A DNA stretch of 16,415 nucleotides from an uncultured Flavobacterium sp. (GTDB lineage: Bacteria; Bacteroidota; Bacteroidia; Flavobacteriales; Flavobacteriaceae). How positions within the stretch are numbered: the first letter of the stretch is position 1; each line of letters begins with the position of its first letter. A model generated the notes under the pieces. The model was not told the origin of the DNA, searched no databases, and saw nothing but the letters and a program-made list of their open reading frames with translations. This document shows positions 14,247 to 16,415 of this stretch, piece by piece. The DNA is taken from contig NZ_CAMLIX010000109.1 in the NCBI RefSeq assembly GCF_946479975.1, forward strand, positions 1 through 16,415, given 5' to 3'. A program made the position numbers and the translations under genes.

Positions 14247-15209
14247 ATGAAAAAATTATTCGTTTTCTTTTTTATTGTTTGCGGCTTTGCTTTCGCGCAA
14301 GCGCAAACGTATAAGGAATGGGTTCAAAAAGCCGATTCTTGTTATACGAAAGAAAACTATAAAATGGCTGTTTCTAATTACGATAAAGCTTTTAAAATAG
14401 AACAAAAATCGGTAACAGATTTGTACAATGCAGGTTGTTCTGCAGCTAGGGCAAAAGAAAGCAAAAAAGCGTTTAAATGGTTGAATCTGGCAATTGATAA
14501 TGGGTATGAAAACATTTCGCATATGCAAATAGATGATGATTTGAAGTCTTTGCATGCAGAAAAAAAATGGAAGAAGACCATTGAAAAACTGCAGAAGAAA
14601 ATAGATATTCTCAGCGCAAATTATGATAAGGTGCTGGAAAAGGAACTTGCAGAAATTTACAGCGAAGACCAAGGAATTCGTGGAGAATTTATGAATGTCT
14701 ACAAATCCTCAAAACCTGATAAAAAGAAGATTGACAGCATTGGAAAAATAATGATAAAAAAAGACAGTATTAATCTCATTAAGGTTATGAAAATACTGGA
14801 CGAAAAAGGCTGGTTAGGAAAAAATGTTGTGGGAGAACCGGGAAATAAAACACTGTTTTTGGTTATCTAGCATGCAGATTTAAAATACCAGCAAAAATAT
14901 TTGCCAATGATGCGGGAGGCTGTTAAAAAAGGCGATGCAAATGCAGGAAATCTAGCGTATCTAGAAGATAGAGTAGCTTTGAGAGAAGGTAGAAGACAAA
15001 TTTACGGCAGTCAGAGTGCAAAGAATAAAAACACGAATAAAATGTACATTTCGCCCATGATAGATCCAGATAATGTTGATAAAAGGCGTGCAGAAGTTGG
15101 GCTTGGACCTATTGCAGATTATGCGACAAAAATGAATATTGAATGGGATTTGGAAACGTATAAAAAGGAATTACCAGAGACGGAAAAACTGGAAAATATT
15201 AAACAGTAA
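14247..15209 (+). pseudogene. TPR plus DUF6624-type protein interrupted by an in-frame TAG
   Basis: Read through, this is a 320-residue exported protein. It has a signal peptide (MKKLFVFFFIVCGFAFAQAQ), a TPR-like helical region (about residues 21-120, with YTKENYKMAVSNYDKAFKIE and YNAGCSAARAKESKKAFKWL), and a C-terminal half resembling DUF6624. Codon 208 is TAG (14868-14870), in the segment TLFLVI-stop-HADLKYQQKYLPMM. The same frame stays open for another 112 codons and continues with the conserved-looking LAYLEDRVALREGRRQIYGSQ (split near 15004). Relatives, as I recall the family, have Gln before HAD, so a single CAG-to-TAG change explains it. The gene is either a recent nonsense mutant, truncated to 207 residues, or carries a sequencing error. 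Restart at ATG 14907 is possible but would give a signal-less fragment. Confidence 0.85.
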
Positions 15210-15219
15210 GTGTTTATAG

Positions 15220-15287
15220 AGATTCAAAGAGGCAAAGGGACAAAGAACAGCAACCTTTGTTACTTTGTGGCTTTGAACCTTTGTACC
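15220..15287. repeat. CAAAG/CTTTG intergenic repeat
   Basis: ATTCAAAGAGGCAAAGGGACAAAG is partly complementary to CTTTGTTACTTTGTGGCTTTGAACC across a short centre. It is related to the block at 13590-13737 and lies between the converging genes that end at 15209 and 15374. Confidence 0.55.
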
Positions 15288-15292
15288 TTAAA

Positions 15293-15325
15293 TAAAAAAA
15301 ATCCGCTTCTGTTTCAAAAGCGGAT
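15293..15325 (-). terminator. Terminator of the saccharopine dehydrogenase-family gene
   Basis: Read on the minus strand, ATCCGCTT (15318-15325) pairs with AAGCGGAT (15301-15308) around a 9-base loop, followed by a run of eight T (15294-15301). It lies about 50 bp after the stop codon. Confidence 0.88.
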
Positions 15326-15373
15326 GAATTACAAACTAAAATAAAATCTAAAAAAAAAATTGCCAGATCCAGA

Positions 15374-16369
15374 CTAAAATAAGTCCGGATTATATCCAAA
15401 ATACGGTACTTTTTGTTCGTTAAAAATTACTCCGTATTCTTCTAATTCTTTCAATATGGGTTCGTAAACTTCTTTTTTAATCGGAAGCTGAACACCGGGA
15501 GTTGTGATTTTTCCATTCAAAATCAATAATGTAGCAATTGCAACTGGAAGTCCGACTGTTTTTGCCATTGCTGTGTAGGTTTGGTCGTCGCCAATGCAAA
15601 CCATTTTAGAATCAATTTGTTTCTTCTCGCCATTCAATTCATAACCAAATTTATGATACATCACAATCATATCTTTATCGTCTGGTTCCAAAGCCCAGCT
15701 GTCGGTCAGGATTTTTTCTAAGATTTGAGCCGGAGTAGCATTCGGTAGATTTACTTTTTTATTTGGGTTAAATAAATCCAGTTCCAAAAGTTTGTCCCAC
15801 ATAATATCGTCCTGATCGATTTTTAAAATTAAACGCGTTTTAATTTCAACTGAATCTGTTGGATGATAAGGCAGAAAAGAATTGATAAACTGACGATAGC
15901 TCATATCTTCAGAACCTTCAATAATATAACTGTCATCGGTCATTCCGAGTTGTACAAACATATTCCATGCGCGGGAATAACCCACTCTTCTAATTGTTCC
16001 TCTGTATAAAGTCAGAATATCATCTAAACCATAAATTGACCGGTATTTTAAAGAATCCCGATTCGAATAGGCTTCAAATTTTCCATAACCTTCTACTTCG
16101 AGAAATTCAGTTCTACGAAATAAAGCGCTGTACGGAATATATTTATAAGTTCCTTCCTGAATAAATTTGGCGGCGCCTCCTTGTCCCGCCAGAACAACAT
16201 TTCTTGGCGCCCAAGTAAATTTGTAATTCCACAGATTATTATCTGATTCAGGTGCTACAAGTCCACCGCAGAACGATTCAAACAAAAGCATTTTGCCACC
16301 TTTTGCTCTAATTTCATCAATAACTTTCATGGCGCTCATATGATCAATTCCAGGATCGAGGCCAATTTC
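15374..16369 (-). CDS. Saccharopine dehydrogenase family protein, 5'-truncated
   Basis: 331 residues of the C-terminal part of a LYS9-like saccharopine reductase/dehydrogenase. The reading frame does not begin at the Met at 16339. It continues through HDIGPDLGIE (reading upstream), giving EIGLDPGIDHMSAMKVID, and LDPGIDHM is the conserved family segment. The substrate-binding domain follows (FESFCGGLVAPES, NVVLAGQGGAAKFI). The C-terminus returns to the Rossmann-side segment TYTAMAKTVGLPVAIATLLIL near residues 270-290 of the visible part. The N-terminal NAD(P)-binding portion, probably a hundred or more residues, is missing because the contig ends. In the family these enzymes interconvert saccharopine with glutamate and aminoadipate semialdehyde in lysine metabolism; no partner gene is visible here to confirm that role. 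Confidence 0.92.
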   Translation of the reverse strand, partial: EIGLDPGIDHMSAMKVIDEIRAKGGKMLLFESFCGGLVAPESDNNLWNYKFTWAPRNVVLAGQGGAAKFIQEGTYKYIPYSALFRRTEFLEVEGYGKFEAYSNRDSLKYRSIYGLDDILTLYRGTIRRVGYSRAWNMFVQLGMTDDSYIIEGSEDMSYRQFINSFLPYHPTDSVEIKTRLILKIDQDDIMWDKLLELDLFNPNKKVNLPNATPAQILEKILTDSWALEPDDKDMIVMYHKFGYELNGEKKQIDSKMVCIGDDQTYTAMAKTVGLPVAIATLLILNGKITTPGVQLPIKKEVYEPILKELEEYGVIFNEQKVPYFGYNPDLF

Positions 16370-16415
16370 AGATCGGAAGAGCGTCGTGTAGGGAAAGAGT
16401 GTAGATCTCGGTGGT
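16370..16415. other. Illumina adapter sequence (not genomic)
   Basis: Beginning AGATCGGAAGAGCGTCGTGT and ending AGATCTCGGTGGT, these 46 bases match, base for base as I recall it, the start of the reverse complement of the TruSeq universal adapter. Translation of the adjacent gene is sensible up to 16369 and should be cut there. Confidence 0.98.

Noticed and set aside
14901..15209. Independent gene after the TAG
   Set aside because: It is in the same frame as the gene before the stop, and its sequence is the continuation of that protein. No promoter or leader is seen for it.

Overview
The window is low-GC DNA from a Flavobacterium-like member of the Bacteroidota. The evidence is TAnnTTTG -7 promoter boxes with TTG/TTTG -33 boxes, A-rich leaders in place of strong Shine-Dalgarno sites, lipoproteins with Bacteroidota-style signals, and dense intergenic palindromic repeats of the type seen in flavobacteria. 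The last 46 bases (16370-16415) are Illumina adapter, so genomic sequence stops at about 16369 and the window ends at a contig end.

Layout. Positions 1-723 hold the terminator of an upstream gene, repeats, a tRNA-Asp with its promoter and terminator, and a palindromic element. Positions 754-6078 hold an AraC-type regulator followed by a three-gene efflux operon: TolC-like outer-membrane channel, EmrA/HlyD-like adaptor, and a DHA2-like MFS pump that starts one base after the adaptor stop. A HAD phosphatase (6405-7070) with a strong terminator follows. On the minus strand lie a small lipoprotein, a DUF1080 lipoprotein and a 76-residue XRE/Cro regulator. The regulator is divergent from a small unknown gene (8947-9186), and a CCTAAG-N11-CTTAGG palindrome sits between them. 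Next come a small secreted protein, a minus-strand tRNA-Leu(UAG), a divergent M20 dipeptidase, a 500-bp tandem hairpin array, a GT61/DUF563-type glycosyltransferase, a MORN-like lipoprotein, and a TPR plus DUF6624-type gene cut by an in-frame amber codon. The window closes with the 3' part of a minus-strand saccharopine dehydrogenase-family gene.

How the genes relate. The regulator and the TolC/EmrA/MFS set look like one drug- or metabolite-export module, with the AraC protein the natural candidate controller. The MORN lipoprotein and the TPR/DUF6624 gene are 18 bp apart and probably form one envelope-directed transcription unit. Most other genes look like single transcription units.

The most unusual content lies between genes. 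A family of about 100-bp palindromes keeps its arm complementarity while the arm sequence changes. A separate GCAAAG-rich hairpin family reaches a tandem array at 11784-12290. I did not find a defence island, CRISPR array, transposase or biosynthetic cluster, and nothing here convincingly marks a wholly new multi-gene system.
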